This document shows positions 20,470-31,400 of a stretch of 64,000 bases of DNA, one piece after another. Location of the stretch: NCBI RefSeq assembly GCF_016744255.1, contig NZ_JADGES010000001.1, positions 54,719-118,718 on the forward strand, written 5' to 3'. The notes under the pieces are model-generated. The model had not been told where the DNA came from. It saw only the letters and a program-made list of their open reading frames with translations, and ran no database searches. Each line of letters starts with the position of its first letter. Position 1 is the stretch's first letter. The DNA comes from Maribacter sp. (GTDB lineage Bacteria; Bacteroidota; Bacteroidia; Flavobacteriales; Flavobacteriaceae). Position numbers and translations under genes: made by a program.

Positions 20470-22869
20470 TTGATGAAATTATTTGTTAGGGTATTTCTTT
20501 TCCTTCTCCTTCACTACTCCATACCATCTCATGGGCAAGAGAAATTTACTTTAAGCGGAACAATAACGCAAGCCGCTAGTAACGAAACATTAATTGGAGT
20601 AACCATTGCTATTCCAGAACTTAAAACTGGTGGTACAACTAATGAATACGGTTTCTACTCTATAACGTTACCACAAGGCACCTATGACCTAGAAGTTAGC
20701 TATTTGGGGTTTAAAGAAATAAAAAAGAATATCACTCTAAACGAAAATCAAAAAATAAATTTTCAATTAACAGAATCTGCAGAACAATTACAAGAAGTAA
20801 TCGTTACCGAAAATAAAGAAAGACCAAACATTCGTAAACCACAAATGAGTGTCAATACTCTTAAAGTGGAAACCATAAAGAAAATACCCGTAATTCTCGG
20901 AGAAGCAGATATTATAAAATCTATACTACTTCTACCCGGAGTTACTAATGCTGGTGAAGGAGCTTCAGGGTTTAATGTAAGAGGCGGCTCTGTTGATCAA
21001 AATTTAATTTTATTAGATGAGGCTACTATCTTTAATTCTTCGCATTTATTTGGTTTTTTCTCCGTTTTTAATCCAGATGCTATAAAAGATATTAAACTAT
21101 ACAAAGGAGGAATTCCTGCTCGTTATGGCGGTAGAGTTTCTTCTGTTCTAGATATTTTTCAAAAAGAAGGTAACAGCAAAGAGTTCAAAGTAAATGGCGG
21201 ACTTGGACTTGTAGCCAGTAGACTTTTAGTAGAAGGCCCTATTGTAAAGGACAAAGCTGCATTTTTAATTGGAGGAAGAGGCTCTTATGCACATCTTTTT
21301 CTACCCATATTTGACTTGGATAATACGGCATATTTTTACGACCTAAATACGAAGTTTAATTACAAAATTAACGAACGAAACAATCTATATTTATCTGGCT
21401 ATTTTGGAAGAGATGTTTTTGGTATTAGCGACAGTTTTGTAAATACCTACGGAAATTCTGTTGGCAATTTTAGATGGAATCACTTATTCTCGGATAAGTT
21501 ATTTTCTAATTTATCTATTATATATTCTGACTACTATTACGGCTTAAAATTAGATTTTGTTGGATTTAACTGGAATTCTGGCATTCAAAACTTCAACATT
21601 AAGTACGACTTAAAACATTACCTAAATGATAATCTACAAGTTAACTACGGTATTAATAATATATACTATCAATTTAACCCAGGAAAAATTGAACCTAGCA
21701 ACGTAGAATCTGGAATAATAGAAGAACAATTAACACAAAAATATGCCAATGAATTTGCAGCGTATATAGACATAGAACATAATGTAACCAAAAGTCTAAG
21801 TCTACAATATGGCTTAAGGTTTAGTTATTTTAATAGACTAGGGCAGAACCAATTAAACAAATACTTAAATAACGAGCCTGTATCATTTAACCCCACCCTA
21901 TTAATATATCAAGAAACAGAGCCTTCTGAAATAATAAACCCTGGAAGAAAAGGCTCTATAGCGAGCTTTACGAATTTTGAACCTAGAATTGGCTTGGCAT
22001 ATACTTTTAAAAACAATAGCTCTATTAAAGCTAGCTATACTCGTTTATCTCAATACTTACATTTACTTTCCAATACAAGTTCCCCTACCCCATTAGATGT
22101 CTGGACACCCAGTGGCCCATTTATTAAACCACAGCTGCTAGATCAGTTTGCTATTGGCTACTTTAAAAACATTAAGGAACAACAATATTCCATTGAATCT
22201 GAAGTATATTACAAGAAAACACAAAACAGAATTGACTACATCGATGGTGCCAACTTAATAGCCAACGACGCTATCGAACAAGTCATATTAAACGGTAAAG
22301 CAAGAGCGTATGGAATTGAGTTTCTATTTAGAAAAAATGAAGGGAAACTTACAGGCTGGTTAGCATACACCCTATCCAAATCAGAACAGCAAACTCCAGC
22401 CAGAGAAGACATTGCAAATACCGGACTACCAAACCTAGAAACTGGAATAAATTTTGGAGAATGGTACAATACTCCTTATGACAAAACACACGATATATCT
22501 TTATATGCTAGTTACGAATGGAATAAAAAATGGAGTTTTAACACAAACATAGTTTTCCAGACAGGACAACCTACCAACTACCCTGTTGGCCAATTTGAAT
22601 TCCAAGGGCTTACCGTTCCATATTATGGCCTTAGAAATAAAGAACGCCTACCAAACTACCACAGAATAGATTTATCCGCGACACTAAAACCCTCTAGAGC
22701 AAATAAAAAGATGCAAACAGAGTGGATTTTTAGTATTTATAACCTATACAATAGAAGGAATGCGGCTTCTATTAACTTTAGCCGTAATTCTGAAACAGGC
22801 GTAAATGAAGCTGTAAGAACCTCTATTTTTGGTATCGTTCCTGCCGTTACTTATAATTTTAAATTTTAA
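20470..22869 (+). CDS. TonB-dependent receptor with carboxypeptidase-like N-terminal domain
   Basis: Outer-membrane active transporter of 799 residues. After a signal peptide (1-22) comes a CarboxypepD_reg-like beta-sandwich (about 25-110, FTLSGTITQAASNETLIGVT), then the plug (VKTIKKIPVILGEADIIKSILLLPGV region, GFNVRGGSVDQNLILLDEA) and a 22-strand barrel ending in the aromatic TYNFKF. Substrate unknown. The DUF4249 lipoprotein directly follows, 4 bp after the stop, a pairing common in Flavobacteria and comparable to SusC/SusD pairs. Confidence 0.9.
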   Translation: MMKLFVRVFLFLLLHYSIPSHGQEKFTLSGTITQAASNETLIGVTIAIPELKTGGTTNEYGFYSITLPQGTYDLEVSYLGFKEIKKNITLNENQKINFQLTESAEQLQEVIVTENKERPNIRKPQMSVNTLKVETIKKIPVILGEADIIKSILLLPGVTNAGEGASGFNVRGGSVDQNLILLDEATIFNSSHLFGFFSVFNPDAIKDIKLYKGGIPARYGGRVSSVLDIFQKEGNSKEFKVNGGLGLVASRLLVEGPIVKDKAAFLIGGRGSYAHLFLPIFDLDNTAYFYDLNTKFNYKINERNNLYLSGYFGRDVFGISDSFVNTYGNSVGNFRWNHLFSDKLFSNLSIIYSDYYYGLKLDFVGFNWNSGIQNFNIKYDLKHYLNDNLQVNYGINNIYYQFNPGKIEPSNVESGIIEEQLTQKYANEFAAYIDIEHNVTKSLSLQYGLRFSYFNRLGQNQLNKYLNNEPVSFNPTLLIYQETEPSEIINPGRKGSIASFTNFEPRIGLAYTFKNNSSIKASYTRLSQYLHLLSNTSSPTPLDVWTPSGPFIKPQLLDQFAIGYFKNIKEQQYSIESEVYYKKTQNRIDYIDGANLIANDAIEQVILNGKARAYGIEFLFRKNEGKLTGWLAYTLSKSEQQTPAREDIANTGLPNLETGINFGEWYNTPYDKTHDISLYASYEWNKKWSFNTNIVFQTGQPTNYPVGQFEFQGLTVPYYGLRNKERLPNYHRIDLSATLKPSRANKKMQTEWIFSIYNLYNRRNAASINFSRNSETGVNEAVRTSIFGIVPAVTYNFKF

Positions 22870-22873
22870 AGTC

Positions 22874-23716
22874 ATGAAGCACAACTTACTATATATTGTA
22901 ATTTTTAGTTTCTTACTTTCTTGCGAAGATGTCATAGAAGTAGAAACACCTACCGAAGCCTCTAGACTATCTGTAGATGCTCTTATAAGAATAGATGAAA
23001 AAAATATTTTCTCGCAAGCTAAAATTAAAGTCAGCGAAACAAGTTCTTTTTTTGATGAAAATATACCAGCAGAAGTAAAAGAAATTAAAATCACGAATAA
23101 GGATCTTCAAAATACAGCAAGCAATCCAAACTTTATAATTTTAACACAATCTGAACCCGGAGTTTATGACATCTTTAAAGACACTTCTTTTTTTACAGAA
23201 GGCAGACTAGAGCTATCCATAAAACATAACAATCAAACCTATATAGCAAACACTTCCTATGTGCCTTCTGTTCCAATAACAAAATTAGAACAAGGAGATG
23301 GAACTTTATTTGAAGGCAATGAAACAGAAATAGTAATAACCTTTGTAGACGAAGCCAATAGACAAGATTACTATTTATTCGATTTCGATTTTAATAAATA
23401 TTTAGTTTCCGAAGACGAATTTTACCCAGGCCAGACTTTTAAATTTTCCTATTTTTACGATGATGAGGCAAAATCAGGAATGCAAGTAAACGTAAGTATT
23501 CTTGGAGTAGATCAAGACTTTTATAACTACATAGATTTACTCATAATACAAAGCGGTGGCACCCAAGGACCTTTCCAAACACCTATAGCAACGGTAAAAG
23601 GCAACATTATTAATATTACAAATACTGGCTTGGATAGTACTGAAAATACCAATAATTTTGCTTTAGGTTATTTCGCTATATGCCAAACATATAGTGCCAC
23701 TATAACTTTAGAATAA
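22874..23716 (+). CDS. DUF4249 lipoprotein, partner of the TonB receptor
   Basis: A 280-residue lipoprotein: ATG 22874 gives the signal peptide KHNLLYIVIFSFLLSC with a lipobox cysteine at 17; an in-frame earlier start would lie inside the receptor gene and spoil the signal. The mature part is a predicted beta-sandwich (DUF4249). Only 4 bp from the receptor stop, so co-translated. By analogy with other TonB receptor/lipoprotein pairs it may help capture substrate at the cell surface; this is inferred. Confidence 0.85.
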   Translation: MKHNLLYIVIFSFLLSCEDVIEVETPTEASRLSVDALIRIDEKNIFSQAKIKVSETSSFFDENIPAEVKEIKITNKDLQNTASNPNFIILTQSEPGVYDIFKDTSFFTEGRLELSIKHNNQTYIANTSYVPSVPITKLEQGDGTLFEGNETEIVITFVDEANRQDYYLFDFDFNKYLVSEDEFYPGQTFKFSYFYDDEAKSGMQVNVSILGVDQDFYNYIDLLIIQSGGTQGPFQTPIATVKGNIINITNTGLDSTENTNNFALGYFAICQTYSATITLE

Positions 23717-23730
23717 CAAATACAAAAATA

Positions 23731-23970
23731 ATGCAAAGGAGAACGGATAAAGAATTAATGGTGAAAGGTATTAAATATATGGGAATCGCCTTTATGCTAA
23801 TGTTTACGGCCCCACTTGCTCTGTACCAAGCTTTTAAAAACGAAGGACACCCCTTTTTCTGGCCCGTACTTATTGTAGGCTTTGCTTTAGCTATAGGAGC
23901 TATAGTAATGTGTTTTTATAGTATTAAAATAATAATGGATAGTTTATTTGGTAAAAAACCAAAATCGTAG
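23731..23970 (+). CDS. DUF6095-type small membrane protein
   Basis: A 79-residue protein with two transmembrane helices (about 15-33 and 42-68) joined by a short loop containing EGHPFFW, and a basic end (GKKPKS). Matches the DUF6095 family of Flavobacteriaceae as I recall it; function unknown. It follows the DUF4249 gene by 14 bp and converges on the DUF4294 gene with no gap. Confidence 0.75.
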   Translation: MQRRTDKELMVKGIKYMGIAFMLMFTAPLALYQAFKNEGHPFFWPVLIVGFALAIGAIVMCFYSIKIIMDSLFGKKPKS

Positions 23971-24654
23971 CTATTTTTTCTTAGACGGAGATTTCCATTT
24001 ATTAATTAAAGTGCCATAGTCATAATCTAAAACAGATTTTTGCCTCTCTAATTTTCCTGCAGCAAAGGCACGCTGTAAAATATCTTCAATAAGGTAATCT
24101 TCGTGTACATTTTCTGGGTTATATTCCGCCTTAATACTAATATTAAAAAACCCTGCAGTAGTATTATACCAAAATGCTCGCCATCCGCTACGAAGCTCCT
24201 TAACTAGACCAAAACTTGTGTTCCCTGTTTGTCTATGCACCAACTTTACTAGAATTTGACCTTCTGTTCTTGTTAATTTTTTAAGTTTTTCTGAGAACTC
24301 GTCTTCTATATATTTTTGAATCTTTCTTGTATATTTTTTACGTTTCCCCTTTTTCTTTATGGTAGCCAGAGTGTCTTTTAATTCTACCAAACGTTCTGCT
24401 GCCATTTTTGCATAAGGATATACTTTTAGGGTTTTACGTCTAAGAATGTAATATTTAAGCTTTGTGTCGTAATCATCAAACTTTAACCTACCAAAAACAT
24501 ATGCCTCACGTAAAGAAATAGAACTATGAAAGACAGAGTCTCCTTCAATTTTTATTAATTTTTCTGGAATAGAATCTACAGCCAATTCCTGGTCTTGACC
24601 AGAAACAGAAACGACCATATTCAACGCTATAAAAAATAAGAATATCTTTTTCAT
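23971..24654 (-). CDS. DUF4294 exported protein
   Basis: A 227-residue protein with a signal peptide (KKIFLFFIALNMVVSVSGQ, cut about residue 20). The body has the DUF4294 pattern: LREAYVFGRLKFDDYDTKLKYYILRRK, a basic helical segment (TIKKKGKRKKYTRKIQKYI) and LVKLVHRQTGNTSFGLVKEL. Periplasmic, function unknown, conserved in Bacteroidetes. Divergent from the M42 peptidase, each with its own exact -7 box. Confidence 0.82.
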   Translation of the reverse strand: MKKIFLFFIALNMVVSVSGQDQELAVDSIPEKLIKIEGDSVFHSSISLREAYVFGRLKFDDYDTKLKYYILRRKTLKVYPYAKMAAERLVELKDTLATIKKKGKRKKYTRKIQKYIEDEFSEKLKKLTRTEGQILVKLVHRQTGNTSFGLVKELRSGWRAFWYNTTAGFFNISIKAEYNPENVHEDYLIEDILQRAFAAGKLERQKSVLDYDYGTLINKWKSPSKKK

Positions 24655-24680
24655 CTTTCTTAATAAAGTAAAAGCCCTGC

Positions 24681-24688
24681 CAAAATTA
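24681..24688 (-). promoter_or_regulatory. -7 box of the DUF4294 gene
   Basis: TAATTTTG on the minus strand, exact TAnnTTTG match, 27 bp before the ATG. Confidence 0.45.
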
Positions 24689-24732
24689 ACGATAAAAACC
24701 GTTCGTTATTACTTAAAATTACCTAATATTAT

Positions 24733-24740
24733 TAAGTTTG
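24733..24740 (+). promoter_or_regulatory. -7 box of the M42 peptidase gene
   Basis: TAAGTTTG, exact TAnnTTTG match. It contains the upstream TTG codon, showing that this TTG is not the start. Confidence 0.5.
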
Positions 24741-24758
24741 TATACAAAACAAAAGTTT

Positions 24759-25847
24759 ATGGCTTCAAAGAAAATACTTACTAAGAAATCTCTTGATTTT
24801 TTTGAAAAATATTTAAACAATGCCGCTCCTACTGGATATGAGTGGGAAGGGCAAAAAATATGGATGGAATATTTAAAACCATACGTAGACACCTTTATTA
24901 CAGATACATACGGAACAGCAGTTGGTGTTATTAATCCAGATGCCAAATACAAAGTGGTTATCGAAGGACATTCCGATGAAATTTCTTGGTACGTTAACTA
25001 TATTACAGACAATGGTCTTATTCATGTTATTCGTAATGGCGGTAGTGATCACCAAATAGCACCTTCTAAATGGGTAAATATTCATACAAAAAAAGGGATT
25101 GTAAAAGGTATTTTTGGCTGGCCAGCAATACACACAAGAAATAAAGCTAAAGAAGAACCTCCTAAAATTGAAAATATTACTGTTGATGTTGGCGCTACAA
25201 CTAAAGAAGAAGTAGAAAAAATGGGCGTTCATGTTGGCTGTGTAATAACCTACCCAGATGAATTTCAGGTTCTAAATAAAAACAAATTCGTCTGTAGAGC
25301 AATAGACAATAGAGCAGGTGGTTTTATGATTGCTGAAGTTGCTCGTTTATTACATGAGAATAAAGAAACACTACCTTTCGGTTTATACATTACCAACTCG
25401 GTACAAGAAGAAATAGGATTACGTGGTGCAGAAATGATTACCCATACTATTCAACCAGATGTTGCCATCATAACAGATGTGTGTCATGATACAACAACTC
25501 CGATGATCGACAAAAAAGTACAAGGCCATACTGAAATTGGCGCAGGACCAGTTATTTCTTATGCTCCAGCGGTACAGAATAACTTAAGGGAGCGTATTAT
25601 CGAAACAGCAGAAAGCAAAAAAATACCATTCCAAAGAATGGCAGCCTCAAGAGCTACTGGAACGGATACCGATGCTTTTGCATATAGTAATGGTGGTGTT
25701 GCTTCTGCTTTAATTTCTTTACCATTACGTTACATGCATACTACTGTAGAAACGGTACACCAGGATGATGTAGAGAATGTGATAAAACTTATATATGAAA
25801 CACTCTTAACAATAAAAGAAGGTGAAACCTTTAGTTATTTTGAGTAA
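24759..25847 (+). CDS. M42-family zinc aminopeptidase
   Basis: A cytoplasmic glutamyl-aminopeptidase-like enzyme of 362 residues that trims peptides from the N-terminus. Metal-binding and catalytic residues are His71 (EGHSDEISW), Asp183 (RAIDNRAGG), Glu217-218 (VQEEIGLRG), the DVCHDT segment and the closing HTTVETVH. ATG 24759 is chosen because the earlier TTG lies in the promoter. Single gene with a terminator 8 bp after the stop. Confidence 0.93.
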   Translation: MASKKILTKKSLDFFEKYLNNAAPTGYEWEGQKIWMEYLKPYVDTFITDTYGTAVGVINPDAKYKVVIEGHSDEISWYVNYITDNGLIHVIRNGGSDHQIAPSKWVNIHTKKGIVKGIFGWPAIHTRNKAKEEPPKIENITVDVGATTKEEVEKMGVHVGCVITYPDEFQVLNKNKFVCRAIDNRAGGFMIAEVARLLHENKETLPFGLYITNSVQEEIGLRGAEMITHTIQPDVAIITDVCHDTTTPMIDKKVQGHTEIGAGPVISYAPAVQNNLRERIIETAESKKIPFQRMAASRATGTDTDAFAYSNGGVASALISLPLRYMHTTVETVHQDDVENVIKLIYETLLTIKEGETFSYFE

Positions 25848-25855
25848 AACTTTTA

Positions 25856-25884
25856 ATCCCTCCTTTTTCGGAGGGATTTTTTTT
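25856..25884 (+). terminator. Terminator of the M42 peptidase gene
   Basis: ATCCCTCC/GGAGGGAT stem with TTTTTC loop and a run of Ts. Confidence 0.88.
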
Positions 25885-25895
25885 ATACCTCTTAA

Positions 25896-26444
25896 ATGGA
25901 TGAGTTAATTGATATTCTGGACATGGATGGTAACCTGACTGGAGAAACCGTAATGAAATCTGTTGCTCATAGAAAAGGGCTTTTTCACCAAACTATTCAC
26001 GTATGGTTTTATACCAAAAATGGTGATATCCTTATACAACAAAGAGGAAAAAACAAAACCATACATCCTCTACTTTGGGATGTTTCTGTTGCTGGGCATA
26101 TTGGTGCAGGAGAAGCCATAGAAATTTCCGCTCTTAGAGAAGTGGAAGAAGAAATAGGGCTTATAATTTCTCAAAATGAATTACAAAAAATCGGAATTTT
26201 TAAATCCTTTCAAAAACATAGTGACACTTTAATAGATTATGAATTTCACCATACATTTATTGTAGAGTTTAAAGTTCCTTTAAAAGATTTAACCAAAAAA
26301 GATAGTGAGATTAAGAGGCTCGATATAATACCCATAAACCTCTTAAAAAAAATAATTCAAAACCAAAAGACCACAAACAAATTTGCACCTCATGGCTCGG
26401 CATATTACAACACCATAACAGAAACTATTTTAAGTAAACTATAA
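25896..26444 (+). CDS. Nudix hydrolase, isopentenyl-diphosphate isomerase-like
   Basis: A 182-residue Nudix protein. The complete Nudix box GX5EX7REUXEEXGU spans residues 67-89 (GHIGAGEAIE, then REVEEEIGL). The N-terminal DELIDILDMDGNLTGE and the LFHQTIHVWFY region match the YfcD/IDI-like branch. It hydrolyses a nucleoside-diphosphate-linked or related substrate, not known here. Convergent with hisS, overlapping its end by 6 bp. Confidence 0.88.
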   Translation: MDELIDILDMDGNLTGETVMKSVAHRKGLFHQTIHVWFYTKNGDILIQQRGKNKTIHPLLWDVSVAGHIGAGEAIEISALREVEEEIGLIISQNELQKIGIFKSFQKHSDTLIDYEFHHTFIVEFKVPLKDLTKKDSEIKRLDIIPINLLKKIIQNQKTTNKFAPHGSAYYNTITETILSKL

Positions 26445-27815
26445 TGCATTCATAAAATCCTCCACAGCATTTAAACTATATGTTTCTTGTGTTCCTGCTT
26501 CCATATTTTTAACTACAAAAGAATTATTTTCTAATTCGGTATCTCCCAATAAAATTACATAAGGAACTTTTCTATTATTGGCATATTTAAACTGCTTCTG
26601 CATTTTTGCACTAGAAGGGTACACATCTGCTTTAATACCCGAAGCTCTTAATTGGGTTATTAATTTTAAGGCCGCCATGGCTTCCTTGTCTCCAAAATTT
26701 AAAGCCAATACATCTAAAGATTTATCAATGGCTGCTGGAAATAGATTTAATTCTTCTAACACCAAATAAATACGATCTAGGCCAAAAGAAATTCCAACAC
26801 CACTCACATCTTTTAACCCAAATACTCCGGTTAAGTCATCGTAACGACCACCGCCACCAATAGAACCCATTTTAACACCTTCTGGCGCACCTACTTCAAA
26901 AATAGCTCCTGTATAGTAATTAAGACCGCGAGCCAAGGTTACATCAATCGAAAGTTTCGCAGATTGTAATCCTAACGCAGAGATAGACTCTATTATAAAA
27001 ATAAGCTCTTCTACTCCTTTGGTACCCTCTTCTGAATCTGCCAATAATTCTTTTAAACTCTCTAGTTGTTCTAAATTAGTACCCGACAGCGTAAATAATG
27101 GTGCTACCTTTTCTATAGAAGCTTCGGATATTCCTTTAGACAGCATTTCTTTCTTAACACCGTCTTCTCCTATTTTATCTAACTTATCTAGGGCAACTGT
27201 AAAATCTATTAGTAAATGTTTAGCACCTATTACTTCCGCTATACCTGCTAATATTTTTCTATTGTTTAGTTTAATGTTTACACCATTTAAGCCTAACTCG
27301 GTAAAAACAGCATCATACAACTGAATAAATTCTACTTCTTGTAATAAAGAATTTGCTCCAACAACATCGGCATCGCACTGAAAGAACTCTCTAAATCTAC
27401 CTTTCTGAGGACGATCTGCCCTCCATACTGGTTGAATTTGATAGCGCTTAAAAGGAAAATCTATATCATTTTGATGCATTACCACGTACCGAGCAAAAGG
27501 TACGGTTAAATCATAACGCAATGCTTTTTCTGAAATCTTAGGTGTAAGCGATTTAGAATCTTTAGAGCTATACGTAACATCATCTACCTTACCAATAAAA
27601 TCACCAGAATTTAAAATTTTAAAAATAAGACGATCTCCTTCCTCCCCATATTTACCCATTAAGGTATTAGAATTCTCAAAAGAAGGAGTTTCTATGGGCT
27701 GAAAACCAAAGGTCTTAAAGTGCTTTTTTACGATATCGAAAATAAAGTTACGTTTTGCAACTTCGGACGGTGAAAAATCTCTTGTTCCTTTTGGTATGGA
27801 TGGTTTCTGTGCCAT
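26439..27815 (-). CDS. hisS: Histidyl-tRNA synthetase
   Basis: Charges tRNA-His. A class II synthetase of 458 residues with motif 1 (KPSIPKGTRDFSPSE start), motif 2 (FKRYQIQPVWRADRPQKGRFREF), the histidine-specific GLNYYTGAIFEV and motif 3 (GVGISFGLDRIYLVL). The C-terminal anticodon-binding domain begins about residue 365 (SLDVLALNFGDKEAM). Followed on the same strand-side by the DUF6495 gene upstream, 80 bp away. Confidence 0.97.
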   Translation of the reverse strand: MAQKPSIPKGTRDFSPSEVAKRNFIFDIVKKHFKTFGFQPIETPSFENSNTLMGKYGEEGDRLIFKILNSGDFIGKVDDVTYSSKDSKSLTPKISEKALRYDLTVPFARYVVMHQNDIDFPFKRYQIQPVWRADRPQKGRFREFFQCDADVVGANSLLQEVEFIQLYDAVFTELGLNGVNIKLNNRKILAGIAEVIGAKHLLIDFTVALDKLDKIGEDGVKKEMLSKGISEASIEKVAPLFTLSGTNLEQLESLKELLADSEEGTKGVEELIFIIESISALGLQSAKLSIDVTLARGLNYYTGAIFEVGAPEGVKMGSIGGGGRYDDLTGVFGLKDVSGVGISFGLDRIYLVLEELNLFPAAIDKSLDVLALNFGDKEAMAALKLITQLRASGIKADVYPSSAKMQKQFKYANNRKVPYVILLGDTELENNSFVVKNMEAGTQETYSLNAVEDFMNAL

Positions 27816-27895
27816 GTAATGCTATATTGGGATTGTAATTTACTTCCTTTTTTATGTGTATTATCTTTTAAAAATAGAAGATAACAAATATGTAT

Positions 27896-28366
27896 TTATT
27901 GAATAACGGTATCGAACCAATTGTACAAGTCCCCTTTTGTTATAGTTGCCCCTTGTTTTATCAATTGAAACTTATCTAAATTTTTATCTCCTGTATAGGC
28001 TTTAGATGCTGTTAAATAGTCTACAAAATCGGACTGCCAATTCTTTTTAAACCAAGAAAACCCTTCCTTATTGGTTAAATCTACTTCTGGGTTTCTAATT
28101 TTTACAGAGATTAATTTCATTTCTTTCTCTTCCAAAGAGAACAAATGCATCTGATCAGCAGAAATATTTTCTAAATGAGTAACCTTAGTTAAAACTCCTT
28201 CCCAAATTAAATCACTAAAAACATCTACTTCATCCTCCGCTACTTCTGGCTTATCTTCTTTTAGTTTTTTCCACTCCTCCCCTGTTATAGTTTGTGTTGC
28301 CAAAAAATTAATAAATTCTGGTTGCAGTTCTTCTAATTGCTCTTTAGTAAGTCTTGTATATTTCAA
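27896..28366 (-). CDS. DUF6495 family protein of unknown function
   Basis: A 156-residue soluble acidic protein, not recognised as an enzyme. It starts KYTRLTKEQLEELQPEFINFLATQ and carries many Glu, Lys and Trp residues (WKKNWQSDFVDYL). Matches the DUF6495 family of Flavobacteriia, which is often next to hisS. No signal peptide or membrane segment. Probably transcribed together with hisS. Confidence 0.75.
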   Translation of the reverse strand: MKYTRLTKEQLEELQPEFINFLATQTITGEEWKKLKEDKPEVAEDEVDVFSDLIWEGVLTKVTHLENISADQMHLFSLEEKEMKLISVKIRNPEVDLTNKEGFSWFKKNWQSDFVDYLTASKAYTGDKNLDKFQLIKQGATITKGDLYNWFDTVIQ

Positions 28367-28396
28367 TGTGCTTTCTTTTTAATTCTGCAAAAATAA

Positions 28397-28424
28397 AAAG
28401 ACCGTACGAATAAGTACGGCCTTT
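28397..28424 (-). terminator. Terminator of the Oar-like receptor gene
   Basis: CCGTAC/GTACGG stem extended by AAAG/CTTT; on the minus strand it is followed by a T-rich run, 26 bp after the receptor stop. Confidence 0.8.
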
Positions 28425-28449
28425 ATAGTATAAAATACAATTTTTAAAG

Positions 28450-31400
28450 CTAGAAAATATATCTAACTCCAAATTGTCCTTGCCATCTAGACAATAAACT
28501 TGCATCGTAACCAAACGTTTCCGTTAACTCTGGATTAAAAGTATACGTTGGTATATTTGTATTTGGATCTACAGAAACGGCCAAAGGACTTAAATTATTT
28601 GGTTGTTGAATAACTCCCCAATCGGAATTAAGTAAGTTTCCAAAATTTAAAACATCAAAACTTAACTGAATAGTATGTTTCTTACCTGCTACATTAAAAT
28701 TATAATCTTGTAAAATTTTAATATCCCACTTACCTCTCCATGGAGCTAAAGCACCATAGCGTTCTGAGTAAGAACCTCTATTATCATTTAAATAATCATC
28801 TTGTTGAATATAAGACTCAAAAGCCTCGGCTTGCCCAACACCACTAAACTGCATTTGCTGTACTTCTGCTGAAGTTGGTACATATAACAGATCGTTATTC
28901 TGAAAAGAACTATCGTTATTTATATTACCCGCATAGGTATAATTAAATCTCCCTCCTTGAGCATATTCAAAGAAAGTAGAAATAGTCGTTGCCCATTTAT
29001 CATTAGTTCCATATACAAACTGCTTAGAACCAACTCCGATAAAACGATGTGTATTACCGTACTTAGAAAAAGATAAGACATCTGCATTGGCATCTCCTAA
29101 ATTTGGATTAAAATCGAAAGCATCTCCTGTAATTTCTGCTTCTACAGAGTTAATGTCTTTAGCGTTCAAATAACTATACGCTACACTAGCATACAAACCA
29201 TTATCAAAATTTTTCTGTGCTTTTAAAGACATGCTCCAGATTCTTCCTTTATCTGAATTTGTGAACACATACGCACTAGTATTACCTCCAAAAGCATTCG
29301 TAGAAATATCACTTGCTTGGTACCTTGGACGGTTATCCCCTGGTGCATTTAAATTACCTGTTGGTGTACTATACGCCCAATTTTGTACGTGAGCTGCATT
29401 TAAATCTTTAGTATAAGATACATCTGCCGTTAACACTAGTCCATTCTCAAAAGCTTGGTCTACACCAATATTAGTTCTCCACACCTGTGGCCACTTAAAC
29501 TCAGGATCTACCGCCTGGTAAAAGAAAAAGTCTACCCCTTGCACTTGGTTACCCAACCACACAAAAGGAAGTTTTCCTGTAAATACTCCTGTACCACCAC
29601 GTAATTGCGTAGTATTATCTCCTTTAACATCCCAATTAAAACCAACTCTTGGAGAAATTAACCAATCGTTACTTGGTAGTTGTTCTGAATCTATAGTCGT
29701 TGCCTCTCCTGTATTTGGATTAAAATACTGATTATCTGGCTGATACGTACCCTTTCTTTCTATATTATCCGCAATTTTATCTTGGGTATCAAAAAATAAA
29801 GGTTTATCGAAACGTATGCCATAGGTTAATTTAAAATTATCTGTAGCACTCCATTCATCTTGTAAATAAAAAGAAAGTTGACCAACACTAGTTTCAGCTA
29901 AAGACCATTTTCCTGGCTCACCATCTTCAAAATTATTATTATCATTAAATGTTGCTTGCGCACCTGCAAACGCACCTGCATAATTATTAGCATCAAAATT
30001 AGCTATATCTACACTTCCAAATAAATCGAAACCATAATTTGTTAAGTTAAATGAATTCGCGAATTGAAATTTCTCAAAAGAAAAACCAACAGTATATGTA
30101 TGATTACCCTTAAAAATATTCATATTATTCGTTAACTGAAATACTTTCTGATCTAAACGGTTATGCACAGAAAAAGGTTCGTGACCAGCAATAATATAAT
30201 TTATACCATCTTTAGTTATATTGATAGATGGCGCAGGAGCAGAAAGAGGGTTTCTAAAATCATCAAAATGCGTATAACCAACTTGCAATTTATTAGTTAC
30301 TTCATCTGACAACGTAGAGTTTAATTCTAACTGAATAGAATTTAACTTATTATTAATCTGATACCCTGTATTTTGAAATTGTAGCGTTGTAAAATTTGGT
30401 CCTCTAGCTGTAATTGCTGTTGGGTGCGCAGGTTGCTCTCTTGAAGCATTTAAGAAATTATAAATAACTGCTAGTCTATTTTTGTCATTAATATTCCAAT
30501 CTAATTTAAAAATACCCTTTGTAGATTCTGATGCATAGGTAAAACCTTCATAAGCTCCGGTATCATATCCTAAACCTGCTAAACCAGATTGGACTGCTAA
30601 TAAATCACTTTCTAAAACTCTAGATTCATTAATTGCCCCAGAACCTGTATTAGGTATCCAACCGTTAGAACCTAAATCATCTCTTTCATCTTTTTCAAAA
30701 TTCGCAAAAAAGAACAATTTGTCTTTAACTATTGGCCCTCCGATACTAACACCATACTGACTTTGGTTAAGGTCTGGCTTAGTAACATCTTCTCCTTTTA
30801 TTTTACCTCCTGTTAAACTTTCACTTCTACTAAAACCATATACAGTTCCATGAAATTCATTGGTTCCGCTTTTAGTAACTGCATTTACAGTAGCTCCTGT
30901 AAATCCGGATTGGGTAACATCGTAAGGTGCTGTAGATACTTGTATTTGCTCAATAGCATCTAAAGAAATTGGCTGTGCGCCCGATTGTCCACCAGGAGTT
31001 GGAGAGTCTAAACCAAATGGGTTATTAAAAATTGCTCCGTCTAAAGAGAAATTATTGTATTGTTTATTACGTCCTCCAAAAGAATTACCGTCCGCTGTAG
31101 GCTCTAACCTTGTAAAATCTTGTGCCGATCTAGAGATTGTTGGCAAACGTGTTAACTCTCTACTACCTATGCTTGTTTCTGCTCCAGTACGATCACTCCC
31201 AAATGTTCCACTGCGATTAGAAACAACAACAACTTCATCTAAAGATTGTGCTGCACTAGAAAGCTTTGCATTTACATTGAAAGTTTTACCTAAACTTAAT
31301 TGAATATTTGTCTGATTATAATCCTGAAACCCTACATAGGAAATAGTCAGTTCATATGGCCCACCCACTCTAAGGTTAAGTAAATTATAACGACCATCTT